Under the pieces are notes generated by a model. That model ran no database searches. It was not told where the DNA came from and saw only the letters and a list, made by a program, of their open reading frames with translations. From positions 10,886,902 to 10,950,901 of the forward strand of contig NC_087076.1 in the NCBI RefSeq assembly GCF_026151205.1: a DNA stretch of 64,000 bases, read 5' to 3'. This stretch comes from Bolinopsis microptera. Taxonomy: Eukaryota > Ctenophora > Tentaculata > Lobata > Bolinopsidae. The position numbers were made by a program, and so were the translations under genes. Below, one piece after another: positions 45,497-57,996 of the stretch. The first letter of the stretch is position 1; each line of letters opens with the position of its first letter.

Positions 45497-46264
45497 CAGG
45501 GTGGGCCAAAAGTCAGTACCCATACGTTGGCCTTAATAGCTCCGCCGTGTTTTATATTTGAGAGCTGTTGCTTTGCAGATGGCATACTGTACTTACTGGT
45601 TCGAGGATTCCGTCGTCAAAATTTGAAAATTCGAATATTTTAGACCACGCCCATTCAATATTAAAACACCTATATCGTTTTCTCTGAACATGCTGAACGC
45701 CTCATGTTTTCAGAGACGGTAGATTATCAAATGTTGCATATGATCTGAAAATATGAGGCAAAACGGATTAGAAATGACGAAGTTATCAAGCATTTTCTGT
45801 ATCTTGTTAACAATATTGACTGGGTGATTATGTGACACCGTGACACGACACCTTAATTGGGCACCCTTAACAATTCCCATAATGTTTAACGGGGTAGTTA
45901 ACGAGGGCACCTTATCACGTGATTAGGTAAACCAATCACCTGATCACACGTAATGAATAAACTCGTTATGCTTCATATCTCGGTCATCTGAGAAGCTACA
46001 GTTCTAATTCTTTCAGGACAAACGTAATTCAAATAACCAAACACAATTCAATAACATTTAGCTTGATCCGACTATCCAAACTATCAAATAAATGTGAAAA
46101 TGAACCACCATTTGAAAAAAAATGAACGCGAATATTTTTCGAGTTGACAAATTCCTCGAACCAGTGGTGGTACTAAGTCATACCAGAAAGAAGTATTTAA
46201 ATTGGGCACTCAGTGACTGAGCTATAAAGGCCAACGTATGGGTACTGACTTTTGGCCCACCCTG
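45497..46264. mobile_element. Mariner-type MITE (768 bp) flanked by TA
   Basis: The ends start CAGGGTGGGCCAAAAGTCAG and are repeated in inverse orientation at the right end. Identity continues about 45 bases (through CCCATACGTTGGCCTT). Each side carries TA (45495-45496 and 46265-46266). CAGGGTG-GCCAAAAGT is a standard mariner terminus. The interior has no transposase frame, only short inverted segments, so the element is non-autonomous. Confidence 0.95.
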
Positions 46265-46377
46265 TATTAGTTCAAAATTGATGCTACTCAAAAATTTCTA
46301 AAACATTTGACAATGCTTACAAAAAAGGAGTAATCATTTTATGACTATGAGCCTCATCTAGGTTTACCTCAACAGGT

Positions 46378-46454
46378 TTACCTGGGGACCTCAGGCTATC
46401 ATGTTCATAATTATAGAGATTAGGCGGAATGACAGGCTGAGCGCGGCCCAGTAA
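46378..46454. mobile_element. 81-bp MITE-like dispersed repeat, copy 2
   Basis: It matches the copy at 34149-34229: TTACCTGGGGACC, then GGCGGAATGACAGGCTGAGC and CCCAGTAA, with an internal difference and a few bases missing in the middle. No clear target duplication was found for this copy. Confidence 0.65.
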
Positions 46455-49365
46455 GTTTTTGTTAAAAATTAAAGTAAACTGAAGCAAATTTCACTGTCCA
46501 ACCATGCGTCAGGTAGTCTATATTGATTTAATTAGCTAAATTTATCGTGATAATTATCGGGTTTGTAATTAGAGGAAAGGAAATTGCAAAAAGATATATC
46601 ATAGAGATGGCGATGCTGGGCAGCACACATACGTGAATTTAATGACACTAATGACTATATTAATAATATGCTAAAATAGGATTTGAGTGGAGGACCCAAA
46701 GTTGCATTTTGATGAGCCAAGTTACAAATCAACTTCGCTACGAGTACGGAGTACGGACACGGTGGGCCGATTTAAAATTAATTAATTAAACTAGCAACTA
46801 GAAGTAGAATAAAAACCACACAAAAACAAAAAGATACGATAATATTTAATAGACGCAGATGAAATTGAAATATCAATGCGAATGCCAGATAATAATAATA
46901 ATATAATAATAATATAAGTATATAATAATATAACTATAAGTTGGGATATGCATATGTTTATTTTATCCAATCTGATCGCAGGATTAAATTCTATTTCTGT
47001 CATAAAATGCTCTGTTTAAACTTTTCTAGAAATTAAAATTCAACCGAGCCATATTAGCCCTGGTTGATCCTTGTGCAATGTGTCCATTCACCGAATGCAC
47101 TAATGAAACCAATTCATTTATCCTACCCAGAGCAAAGAGTCGCCAAGGGAAGAGTATGGCTGCTTATCAGTATCTAAACAAGGATAGTTTCTACTGGTGT
47201 GGAATGGCACAAGTACTCTTTTCTGACTTCGAATTCTTCTCCCATGTACCCTGGGCCACTGTAGCACAGAAAGAGTCAACTCGGACACAAATCTAGTTGT
47301 GAACGACAACGGATAAATTAAGTATCTGGAAAGGAAACGCTTAGTCCTTAGGAGGGCTGACTGGCCCGTGATTCTGTCAGTATCATCTGCCATGCAATCC
47401 ACAGTTACTGTTTAAACCCAGGAATGTGACGGGACCATCGTGAGTTTTGTTGTCGCAAGATTATTAGCTGAAACTCCTTGATTTCGTTTCGAACTAATAG
47501 TAATATGAATTACAGCAATTTGATCATGTGGGGGTTGTTGACAGCATGAGCCCTGGTCCAGAATTTGTAATGCTCAACCAGGTGTCAATTGTCAATCAAC
47601 CCTATCCATTCCAATCGAGAAATGACAGCACATAAACTATAACTTTCAGTATAAGTATTGTTTATAGAGGTTAGACTTAGAGAAGTATCAAGTAACTGTA
47701 AGTGTAAGACTTTGAAGAAGCTGGAAGCATGAGCACAACAGACCACAATTTAATTGTTAAATCACGCAGCCATTCAATTCAAGGTAAATCGATCATGCTA
47801 TTAGTATTATTTTGATTGATAAGGCTACCTTCTTCTTCTTCATAATTCTCGTTAACTTACAAAGTGTTACTGTTACACTTACTGCGCTGCCAAGTCAAAA
47901 TCATGTAAGACTATTTGATGCTTTAATACACATTATTGAGTGCTAGGCAGTGATTTTAACCAAAGCCGCCGATATCTTCTTATCTTTATGGTTACTTGAG
48001 TGATAAACTTATGTGATAGTAATTAGGAACTTACTATCGGCGAACCCACAGCCGTATCACTAAATTCAGACAAGGAATTAATCACACAAAGAAACAGCGG
48101 CCAATTAATAAATCTTGCTGTCTGAGTCAAGTTGTGGGTATCGGTGCATGCCACACATGAAAATCCATTTCTTGACAACGTTATAAATTCCATATAATCG
48201 CGAAAGTATTTATATTTTACTCATTTAGAGTTTGAAACTTTCAATGAAACTTTCAAACTCCTAAATAATAATATATATTTTCGCGTTTGATTATTCGAAC
48301 GTCTTGTGAGGAACTTTTAGTGAGTGATATTTACTAAATTGTAGAGCGGTCGGCATGAGGAGATATTTATATTCACAACTGTCAACATTTATAAATTACG
48401 AGAATCCCAGCTCCCTGATTAATTTTAAATATCCAAACTTTGACTTGTGTTGATATCAGCTAATTGGCAAATCGGAGTCCTTACGATAAAGGCAAATATA
48501 GCTTAATAGCTATTTTGATAAATGTTTTAATGTCAAATATGTGAAAAAATAAGGTTTCTGGGAGTTTTAATGCACCAAAAATTGACAGACCAGGGGAGAA
48601 GTAAAAAAGGCAACAAAATTTTTTGGCCGGGAATAGGGGCCGCAAAAATAGCAGGCTTGTTTTAGGCGCCACCTGTTATTGAAGGAGTTCGCAAATTCGT
48701 TGTTTTACGTTTACAGCTAGGCTATGGGCTGATAAATTTCACAAATTTCATTTTAACAGTTTCGAAATAACCACGGTATATCTAATATCTTGCGTGAAAT
48801 CAGGGATATTTCAGGGATAACTACTTCTTATCATGTACTGATTATTACCAAACAATTTTGCTTATTTCCGCAACAAAGCGAGATCCTGGAGCCAGCTAAA
48901 AACAAATCGAAACAACTGATTCTACAAAAAAAACTCATAATAGTAGACAGACAAATACACAAAGTGCTCCCAAAACCACTAAAATCGAAACAACCACTCT
49001 TAAAAAAGCACTCGTATACCGTCCTCTAAATGGCAGAGAACTCCACAAGACATATTATTAAGATCATCAAGTCTATCCACTCACACAAAAATAGAACAGC
49101 GGAACTCAGACGACAAATTGCGATATAATAATGCGTCGTCTAATACTCGTCTGCAACGCAAGTCCTTCACAGTTCAGCCAGTTTTACTGGTATTGTTAAT
49201 TGCGCTTGATCAGCCTTTCAGTCCTTTATCGGTATGAATTCCAGCACAGCGCGACACTGTGATACGACATCCTCATTAATAAGGGTGGTGTGCGACTCCT
49301 CCTGGAATTCTGACATGCTTTATCTTGATGCATATTTACGCTACCATCATAGGACACCAGTCCGC
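46455..49365. other. Long intergenic stretch upstream of nothing recognised, before the nocturnin 3' end
   Basis: It contains a TAA/ATA-rich microsatellite at about 46889-46935. A plus-strand frame at 47078-47296 has some protein-like wording (GKSMAAYQYLNKDSFYWCG) but no family or splice support. A short inverted repeat (AGTTTGAAACTTTC / GAAACTTTCAAACT) lies at 48230-48262. I see no gene. Confidence 0.35.
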
Positions 49366-52195
49366 TCAATCGCTGGCCATGATACGCTGGAAGTCACAAA
49401 CCAAACTGATGTGATCAGACCCACAGAACCGATTGGGCAGTTTGTATTCTCCAACGGTTGAGTCAGGAGGGGTAGCTAGCGCTTGCAGGACTCTGATAAG
49501 AGCGGAGTTTAAACTGTTATAGGATAGTACAAATGGACAAATTTAATCACGTAGTTCGATTGAGGATCAGCTGATCATGTAATATTCTTATTGGACAATT
49601 TTTAAATATGAGCTATAAAGTTTAAAGTAACCGAAGAAAACAATTAACAAAATACCTGAGTTTTACGTCGTCGTAAAAGATATAATCATTGGTGTATTTC
49701 TCCTCTCCCGTGGGTCTGAGCCTCCAGGTGGTAAAAGACGGATGTTTACCTTCCAGAGCAAAACTGTACGCGTCCTTTAAATTAAGAATCCGATTATTTC
49801 CTACATTGTCGAATATGATTATATCGAAACTTTTGTTAAAACTTTATTAAAACCAACCTTTTATCCCAGTATAAGTACTCTTCTATTTATATAACGAATT
49901 TTTCTAAGTTTTAAATCTTTGGTCATGGTTTATTAGTTGGTCTTAAAAATAATAACTTTGTTTAGAACTTTAAACCTTAAACTTGGCGATGAGATGATCG
50001 TATCCTCGTTGTGAGGGACTCTCACAAAGATCAGCCCCCAAGATCACTATTTCTTGAGGTCCGGAATGTTCTGCTATGAAGTTACTCAGATCAATACATG
50101 CCTCGTATCTTGTCTGCTCGGTTTTAGGGCCTCCTGTAGGGGAAAGTGGGGAACATGACTATAACTGCTGCTTTTTCTCAATGATTAATTCTGTGTCCTT
50201 TACTTTTACCGTCAAAACTGACTCACAATGAATTTAACCTCACAAACCTAACATTGATAACAAAGTTCCCCTGAAATTCATTTCAAAAGGAGCTAAATAT
50301 TCACTGGAGCTACCTTTAAGATGGGTGTTTACAACAAGTAGGGGCTGGTTATCCTCCACAAACTCCAACTTCAGAGCAAATGCCAGAGTGCTGGTGCTGT
50401 GCTGCATCTGGTTTACTAGCTGTCTCTGCACAAACTCTACCAGGTTAAACCTCTCTCTGAAGTGAAGAGCTGTTAGATAAGATTCACGTACTATAGTTCG
50501 ACAACTTAAGTTCGCCAGAATTATATCGAATTGCTATATTATATATTGCTGTCTTTGTTATTTTATTATCAATGGTTATTGTTACTATCTTACAGTACTA
50601 CTAACTGTTTTTTGTAGTACATGCCCTGATTCCTTCCATTCCTAAACTACCTTACAAGCTCTTCCTCTTTTAAACCCTTTTCAATCACTTCATTTCACTC
50701 ATTCACTTCATATCTTATTACCACAGTATCTGCCAAAACCAACATGGCCCATGTGGAAGGGAGCCTTGACGTTGTTGACCACTTGGCCCTGCATCCCAAG
50801 CTGACGGTCGGCCTCCACTCTCTAAAAACATACCTTCAGTGAAGGCAGATGGTCAGCAAATAGCGATGCTAGGGCTTGGTGTGAACAAATCTTGACCTAC
50901 TTTCACACCTTTGAGACGACTCTCGCAAATGCGAGAGTAATGACCCCGGGGAGGGCCCCATTGGTTTTAGTAGGTTGCATATTGAAAAGAAAAAAAAAAA
51001 AAAAAAAAAAAATTATATCGAATGCTCGTGAGTACATAAAGTGTACCCAATTACACCCCATGCGAGGGGACGAGGGTTGCTTGTACATTGTACAATGTAC
51101 AATGTATAATGTACAATGTAGTTGGTGAGTACTATAACTAACGTGTGGTAGAAGATAGCACATCCGTCAGGTTTTCCTTCGTCATCATCCGTAACATCAA
51201 CACAAGGAGAAAAGGGTCTTTCGTGGAATTTTCCCTTGTACCCTGTGAAGATGAATCATGACAACCTATGTAAACTATGTAAGGTAATATCTCCTAAGTT
51301 CAAATTTTCACTTACAACTTAGAGTCAGAAATAGAACACCGAATAGAATAAAATCCAATTCTTAACAAAGTGTCTACGAACCGAATTCTCGCAGTTTCAC
51401 GTCAAAAAACTCGAATCTGTCACACTCCTGGAGGATGATTACGTCCGGCATGTAACTCAATATCTCCATCAGTAACAAATACCTAGGGTAGAACTGACCA
51501 TAGTTGACAGTCACACAAGTGAATAATAAAAATTGCACTAGATGAATTAGGTTGAAGAAGGGTGACAAGACTCAAGATTGGATCACGATCAGTTTAAATT
51601 TATGAAGAGATCGTTTAGAGTACAACTTAATTAAGGTATGCCAAGCTGTGTTACTGTACGTAATTTCTAATGGTTCAAGATGAAGTTGTGGTTACCTTCG
51701 AGTTTCCCATTCGAGCCATCTTGGAGGAGTTTTGCAGAAGTTTTTACGAGCATTGGACGCGGTCAGACCTGAGATACTAACATAAGTTTACAAAAACCAG
51801 CGAAAATCTAAATTGCTATGTTAAACGTGGTATCATCATGCACAGATGCAAAAATTCTATGAAATATAGATGTGCGAGCTACAATCCAGCTTGAACCGCG
51901 ATCCAAATAACGATCGTAGCATCGAAAAAAGTATTGGAAAAAAGTAAGCTTGATTTTAAAAAGGCGTTAGTTTCAACAATCTTAAACCCTGAGCAAGCAT
52001 GTTCCACTGCATCACCCTGAAGACTTGTCCCTCCTTTTTAGGCTCCACCCTTCCCTCAAACTGACGTGTCAGGAGTAAATAAGATTCGTTGAAGGTAGGT
52101 TTCATGGTGTGTAGACTCCTGATAGCCGCGTGATGGCCAAACACGGTCATTTCCTTAGCAGGGGGCTCAGAGGGAGCAGTACTAGTGGCGATCAT
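49366..52195 (-). CDS. Nocturnin/CCR4-type EEP-family phosphatase or deadenylase
   Basis: Eight exons (minus): 52195-51988, 51768-51696, 51482-51382, 51242-51143, 50456-50314, 50133-49976, 49774-49656 and 49492-49366. All phases agree and give 342 residues. EEP motifs in order: VMQWNMLAQG, the metal-binding Glu in IILQECD, REFGYKGKF, PDGCAIFY, VVNTHLKG, ILGADLCESPS, TTWRLR, NDYIFYDD and GSDHISLVCDF. The order and spacing match nocturnin, which removes the 2'-phosphate of NADP(H), partly in mitochondria; related CCR4 proteins are deadenylases. Oddly, the usual catalytic D-x-N (GDFN) reads D-L-C here, with Cys in place of the conserved Asn. The start at 52195 is the first Met of the exon and is followed by a short disordered tail, so an extra 5' exon cannot be excluded. 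Confidence 0.85.
50988..51011. repeat. Poly-A tract in a nocturnin-like gene intron
   Basis: A run of more than 20 A lies in the intron between exons 4 and 5. A palindromic GTACAATGTAC-type repeat follows at about 51085-51120. Confidence 0.7.
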
Positions 52196-53359
52196 ATCAA
52201 GATAATATCACAAGACGTGGCTAATATTAATAATAACAGCCTGGTAAGCACAAATTATAAGCAAATACTTGTCAACTTTAACAGATTTCTTAAAGACGAA
52301 CGAGGCGGTTGTTATAAAGTTGGGCCTTGTGAAGCGATTTAAGGAAATCACAAAAGTTTAAAAATTATTTTATATCCAATGCCGCTCGCGCTAGTAAAAG
52401 GTGGCATACAATTCAAATTAAACTACATAATATATTAAACTACAAGATAAATGTAGCATAGCACTCATCGTTTGCATAACAGTTTCTCCTAAATTAACAA
52501 GCAAAGATTTGCAAGCTCGTTCTATTTAAAACGCAATTGGAAACACGTCCAACTGAATTGTGAAACTTCACAGTCAAACGGGCTCTCAAGTACTTTCATT
52601 TAGCAATGAGTATTGCTCATCGCACTCTTAAATGTGAGTTGTTATGCAGAGCCATTTCACTGTGGAACTTATTGTATCGCATTATATGAAATTAGATGGA
52701 ACCATTCTTAAAGTTGACTGATATGGATATTGAACAGAAGAAAATCTACCACTTGAAGTGTGATACAATTTTGCGATTCTGGTCATGACGAAAAATATAA
52801 TACACAGTGGACATAGGGACTTACATATGTTCAGCTGTAGATATCACCTTTCTTTTTGAAATAGGATAGGGGCACTCGTGGCGGGTGTCTTAGCAACGGA
52901 GAAAAAGGTCATGGCAACCAAAACATCTGTTACCTGAAATAGATGGACTGATGGTCGTGTTATTCGACAACATATAAAAAGGTTTTGCAATTTTGTCTAA
53001 AACATTGAAGGCAGTCAACTCTTTTTATATATTTAGCGGCGAGTGCAAAGATCAATAGTTAAAATTACTTTATAGACATTGCGTCAATGTAGCTGTATTG
53101 AAAGCATTACTAATAGTAATACATACTTGCATGTGTCTAAGTAAAACGCCATTTTAAAGTAGGTAGAAGTTTTCAAACCTTTCGCTCAAAAATTTTAATA
53201 AATTAATAATACAAAATGCAAAAACATTGAAATATAAAGCTCCAATATCCCTCAAAATAAACATCCAAAAGTTCCAACTTGCATTAATTTATTTAATGTT
53301 CTTGCATGGATATTGGATATCTTGCATGGTGAAAATTTCGGCTAGAAATGTTTTATAAT
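52196..53359. other. Spacer upstream of the nocturnin-like gene
   Basis: It holds the 3' end of the next minus-strand gene (AATAAA on the minus strand at 53293-53288) and the presumed promoter of the nocturnin-like gene. No exon is recognised. Confidence 0.35.
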
Positions 53360-55903
53360 CTATTCCTCGTCATCATCCTGCTGCACTTCCAACTTGTTGC
53401 GTTTGAAGCGCTTCAGATCTTTTTCTGACACCTGTGAATATTATGTTGTGTCAAAAGAACGACAGGTGAAGCTTTAAACTATGATATCATGAAATGAAGA
53501 TACTATTCACAAATATACGCGATAATTTTCCATTGCCTTGATAGAAGGCAATACAAAAGGGGATAATTAACAGACATGAGGCACGTGAGACACGTGGCTA
53601 AACGTGACAAGTCTTAGCTTCTTAGTATACGCACGAAATGTCTTAAACTATTCCTCGTAGTAAATCGAGAGGAATGTATGCGGAGGTTAACTTTTAAAAT
53701 AAATGTAACGAATAGAATACAATACCTTGTCAATAATTCTGTATGTCGAGAGGAAATCTTTAAGGTTTCGTTCGAAGATTACATAATGAACCATATTGTG
53801 CTGACCGAATGATGCGTTTCTGTCTTCGTCAAAGTTCAGACACTCAACTTCCATATCAAATTTAACTAACACCTGAGTTAATGTTTTACATGATATATGA
53901 TGCACACGTATAACCAGCCATATAATTTCAGTGTTAAAGAGTAAAGATACACTATCTCGATTGACATCATGATCACTTATCACTCTACAGCTCAAGTTAA
54001 AAATACTGAAGAAGCAAACCTGAACAAATTTCTTGTCTTCATAAGGGACTTCGAAATGAGACAATATCTTAGGTTTCTTGTTGTTCTTGATGAAGTTAAC
54101 AGTAAACCAGGACTTCACAACTTCCGGTTCCGATTGGTTACACTTGTTCATCATATCGATTGCTTTAAAATCTGCCATATAGTCAAGCAGTACTTCCCAC
54201 CGTTCATTTGCTATCAGGTCGAAATGTTTCAGGTATCTCTAGCAGGGAAAAGTGAGATGTTAGGCGATGAGAATTAGTTTTTTGTTACGATCTACATGAT
54301 ATTAGACGATCGTAACAGTTAGAGATTAAGGAAATGCGACGATTTTCCCCTACCAGTTGTGTAATGTGTAATTTACAATAATACAAACGTGTTTTCCTTT
54401 TAAGATACAAGACATATAGCATAATAGCAACAAATCTACCTATTTCATCCCAATCATCAAAATTAATATAAGTAAATTTTACCTCTTGAAGTTGAGCTGC
54501 AAGGTTCTTGCCCCTAAATGATCGGTCCGATAAATTGTGATCGTATCCTCTGTTTTTCAAACTTCCATACTTAGCCAGGAACGATGCTTTGCCCTAAGTT
54601 ATATTGTGGTCAGAGACACGCTCGCAATCCGAATAACTAATCAATTTAAATGCCACAAAAAATCAGAGGCCAGCTCCAAGTCCAATAAAAAGCTATTCAC
54701 CTGCCCAAAGAAGACTTTGAAGAACTCCCCAGTCCCCTGAAGGACTCCTTCATTTTTAACGAGATAAGCGAAATCTACAGGAGTTCTGAGAGGAACTTTG
54801 TTGACAGGTTCACTTGTTGATACCAGATCATCAATTCCGAGAGGGAACTCTGCGTCATTGAACTCGTCAAACATTTCTTCCTGAACAGAAGTTATATCAA
54901 AATTTGTAAAGAATTTTTACATTATAAATATATGGCTTTACATTGTAAACATAGCGACAGTAATAGAATACTCATATATCAAACAGTGAAGTGGAGAGTT
55001 TAAAAATAAACAATCACCTCTCTTATGTAGTTGAAAGGATCGAGGCCGAGTAAGCACTCCGGATAAACACCGACTTGACCCACTTCTGCCCTGAATTCAT
55101 CAGCCTCCTCATTTCTTTGTGCTACCTCGCCCAGAAACTTCGTCTCCAGATTGTCGATAAAAGCTTGAACCTGAGCGGAGACGTAAAGATTTGAAACTGA
55201 TAGTATTGTCCGCTGTCTATTTTTTTGACAGTTTGGTTTTGGTCCAAAACATTTTACATGTCTTACATACAATACTCGGTTTCGGTTAGTTGAAAAATGA
55301 CATAATTTACTTACCTCTGGCCGCTTGATAACTTCCTGAACATTGCTGTGGTTCGAAATCAGATCGCCTTTTTCTTTTGTTACGTATTTTTTGTCCCGAT
55401 CATTAGCTTCAGCATACATTTTTCTGATGGAGTCCTTGTGAGCTGAAATCACGTAAAACTGTGAAAGGTTTGACGATTAATTTATAACGGACTCGCACAT
55501 GTCTCCCAATGTGGGGTTTAATCAGTCAGTATGTCAAAAATGAATTGTCACTCACGCCAAATAGTTTCCAGCGATATTTCCTTCCTGGTTATAGGTTTGA
55601 AGTGAGGTGACAGTGGCATTGGTCTTGTTAAATCGCTACTTGAAACCTCGTTTGGTTCCGTACTCGTGGCAACCTGGATCATGGAGGTTAGGTTCAACGA
55701 AACGGAATTTATTGTCAAATTCAAAATGATGAATTTTCTATTTAAACAAGCATATCAGAGTATTTCTCGGATTGCAGCACAAAATAAAAATAATGAACGG
55801 AGTTTACCTCATTGCTACTGACTGATAGGGTTCTGAAGGGAATTTGAGCTGAAGTTGCTTTACAGCTGGCTTTTATCAGAGATAGTGACCTTTTACATAG
55901 CAT
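53360..55903 (-). CDS. Unrecognised protein with mitochondrial presequence
   Basis: Nine exons (minus): 55903-55808, 55673-55556, 55442-55315, 55170-55018, 54880-54701, 54593-54483, 54238-54020, 53872-53726 and 53431-53360. Every junction is GT-AG and keeps frame, so the 407-residue protein is well supported. The first 32 residues (MLCKRSLSLIKASCKATSAQ, then IPFRTLSVSSNE) form a textbook mitochondrial targeting peptide: Arg/Lys/Ser-rich, no acids. The rest is soluble, mostly helical, with acidic patches (EEADEFRAEVGQ; EEMFDEFNDAEF), a likely beta-rich part (WFTVNFIKNN..ILSHFEVPYEDKK) and a basic-acidic tail (KRFKRNKLEVQQDDDEE). There are no membrane segments. I do not recognise the family; a mitoribosomal or respiratory-assembly factor would suit the features. 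The next gene upstream encodes mitoribosomal protein uL10m on the same strand. Confidence 0.75.
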
Positions 55904-56650
55904 TTTCTAATGATAGTAAGGAATAGTGAGTTTTGTCAAGTAAAATCATGCTTAAACAAATGAGAACTGCCGCTGTCAGGAAGCTATAGGTTAATTATAG
56001 AGTGAATGACTTAACGAATTCCAAATTATAAGACGCACGAATAAAATAGTACACTATTCTGTTAGAAAAGAAGAGTAACTTTAGTTTGTACACTTCGTGA
56101 CATTAATAAGAATATAATAAGTTATCAGGAAGACAGAAAGCTTTTATCAAATACCTAACAGTAACACTATGAAGATTATTACTTTCAATTTAACGTCTGT
56201 CCAGGTTAAATGCAAGCATTTAAATGCTGGAAAAAGAGTATAATGCAATATCAACTTTCTCACAGCATAGACGAGGAAAGAATTTACTTTGTGATCACAT
56301 CTCAGTAAAATTAACAAAATATACAATAATATGTTAGGGGGATCGTTGCTATTTTTCGTTTTTTGCCATCGACTGTTTGGGATTCCTCAAATAAGAGTAA
56401 AGTTTTACTAGGTAAAAAGCGAAACCAACGAAAATTATTCGCCACGTAAATCGTCATCGTAAAAACATCTCAAATCTCAGAATAAAATTGACAATTTCGT
56501 AGCTGGTAAGCATACGTCGGAATTCAAATGGCTTTGATCCCAAAGTTACATCACTGATGTTCGCAAAATCTCATTGAAAATTGAGACAATTTCTACAGCT
56601 GCTGCCCAGGATCCAAATTATAAACATTAAAAATTATTAACATCAAAATC
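55904..56650. other. Spacer between the presequence protein and uL10m
   Basis: No coding signal. AT-rich sequence that should contain the promoter of the presequence-protein gene and the 3' end of uL10m. Confidence 0.35.
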
Positions 56651-57996
56651 TTAGCTCTCGGGCTTCTTGCTTCTGTGGTCTAAAACTAGAGATAACATAG
56701 CGGAGGGTTGTGAAAGAGTCTGTACCAGACTTGTGCCGGCAGATGAGAGCAATCCGACCAATTTGGCTTGTTCTGTAGAAAAAAACGGGTCAATGAATCA
56801 CGAATATGAAACTTTAATATTGTTTCAATGATAATTGGCTTTTAACCCAAGGGCGAAGGGATGAATTTGAAAGTTAAGGTTCCCGTTTCATATTTGTCTT
56901 AAATCTTAATTGAATTAACTTACCAGTTTGTAAGTCGTCCATTTCCGCAATCTCGACAAACGTGTTGGGACCATAGAGTTTACCGTTGATTAGACCACCC
57001 AATATCAAATGTTTAGTGTACTGAGTCTTCATCAATGCCCTGTACCGGATATGCCAATAAATAATTATGATTGAAGAAATAATGGAGAAATATAGCGATT
57101 TCCTGTGGCGTATTGAATTTAATTCGATAAAGATAACAATAAGTGCACGGTAGATAAAAAGGTTCATACTTGCAGATAGCATGGACCTCATTAACATCAT
57201 TAGTGTAAAGTATTCCAGTGTTGTGTTGGAATAGCGGTATCATGTGAAGAAACCTGGACCTTCTCAGGTATTTCACCACACTATGTCGTGGATAGTAGTT
57301 GCCTTGGACGCTCGTTCCCACTAGCGAGTCTAACAAACCCCAGTCTAGCTTCTGCCTGAAATTAAGTTGCATTTTAGATAAACATGTGACTATTCCTTTG
57401 CACTTTGTCAGTTTTCTCAGTGAACAGTACGTTCATGGTAACTTGTAATCTTAATGTAACACAAACGAAGGAGTCTTTTATTCATGAGCATAGCAAGTAG
57501 AGGGTTCTTGCTTTGTTGTGACAAGCAAACCCTTTGCTAACTCCCCTTAAACTAAGGACAAAAACAAAGGCCATTAATTGCCCCTGTGCTATTAGAAAAA
57601 CTATGGGCATTATCCTAGGTTATATCGGCGCCACGAACTTGTGAGAGAACAATCTCTACATTAGTGCTACGCTTGTTGGATATGCCACTGTTAAGAAAGT
57701 ATACTATCACGTATCAGTTAGATTACTTACTCGTACATGACTCTCGGCATGTATTTCATGTGGAAAGCCACAATCGTATGGTGATTCTCAAATATCTTCT
57801 CCACAGTGCTTTCGTGCCACCTATCCTTCAAAGTCATGTTCTCTTCTCTCTGTTTGTAAGGTATCTTTACCACAGTTTTACTCTTTTCAGTGTCTTCAAA
57901 CCAACACTTCTTGTGTGAGATTTTGTAGTCATACCCGACTGCCATGTTCCGTACACCGATCGTCAAGGGAGTCCTCAGTTTCCGACAATGATTCAT
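56651..57996 (-). CDS. MRPL10: Mitochondrial large-subunit ribosomal protein uL10m
   Basis: Four exons (minus): 57996-57731, 57355-57170, 57039-56924 and 56772-56651. Phases agree and the product is 229 residues (human MRPL10 has 261). It aligns with the L10 fold: IFENHHTIVAFHMKYMP, SRFLHMIPLFQHNTGILYTN, HLILGGLINGKLYG and EQAKLVGLLSSAGTSLVQTL, the last two being characteristic of mitochondrial L10. The C-terminal helix that carries L7/L12 dimers is short (LSLVLDHRSKKPES). uL10m anchors the L7/L12 stalk of the mitochondrial ribosome. An acceptor-like TTCTAG lies four bases before the ATG, so a 5'UTR intron (or a trans-spliced leader) probably precedes the coding exon. Confidence 0.88.

Noticed and set aside
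47078-47296. 72-codon plus-strand frame with protein-like wording (GKSMAAYQYLNKDS)
   Set aside because: No family, neighbouring exon or promoter seen; the opposite strand is equally open. Possibly a transposon remnant but not supportable.
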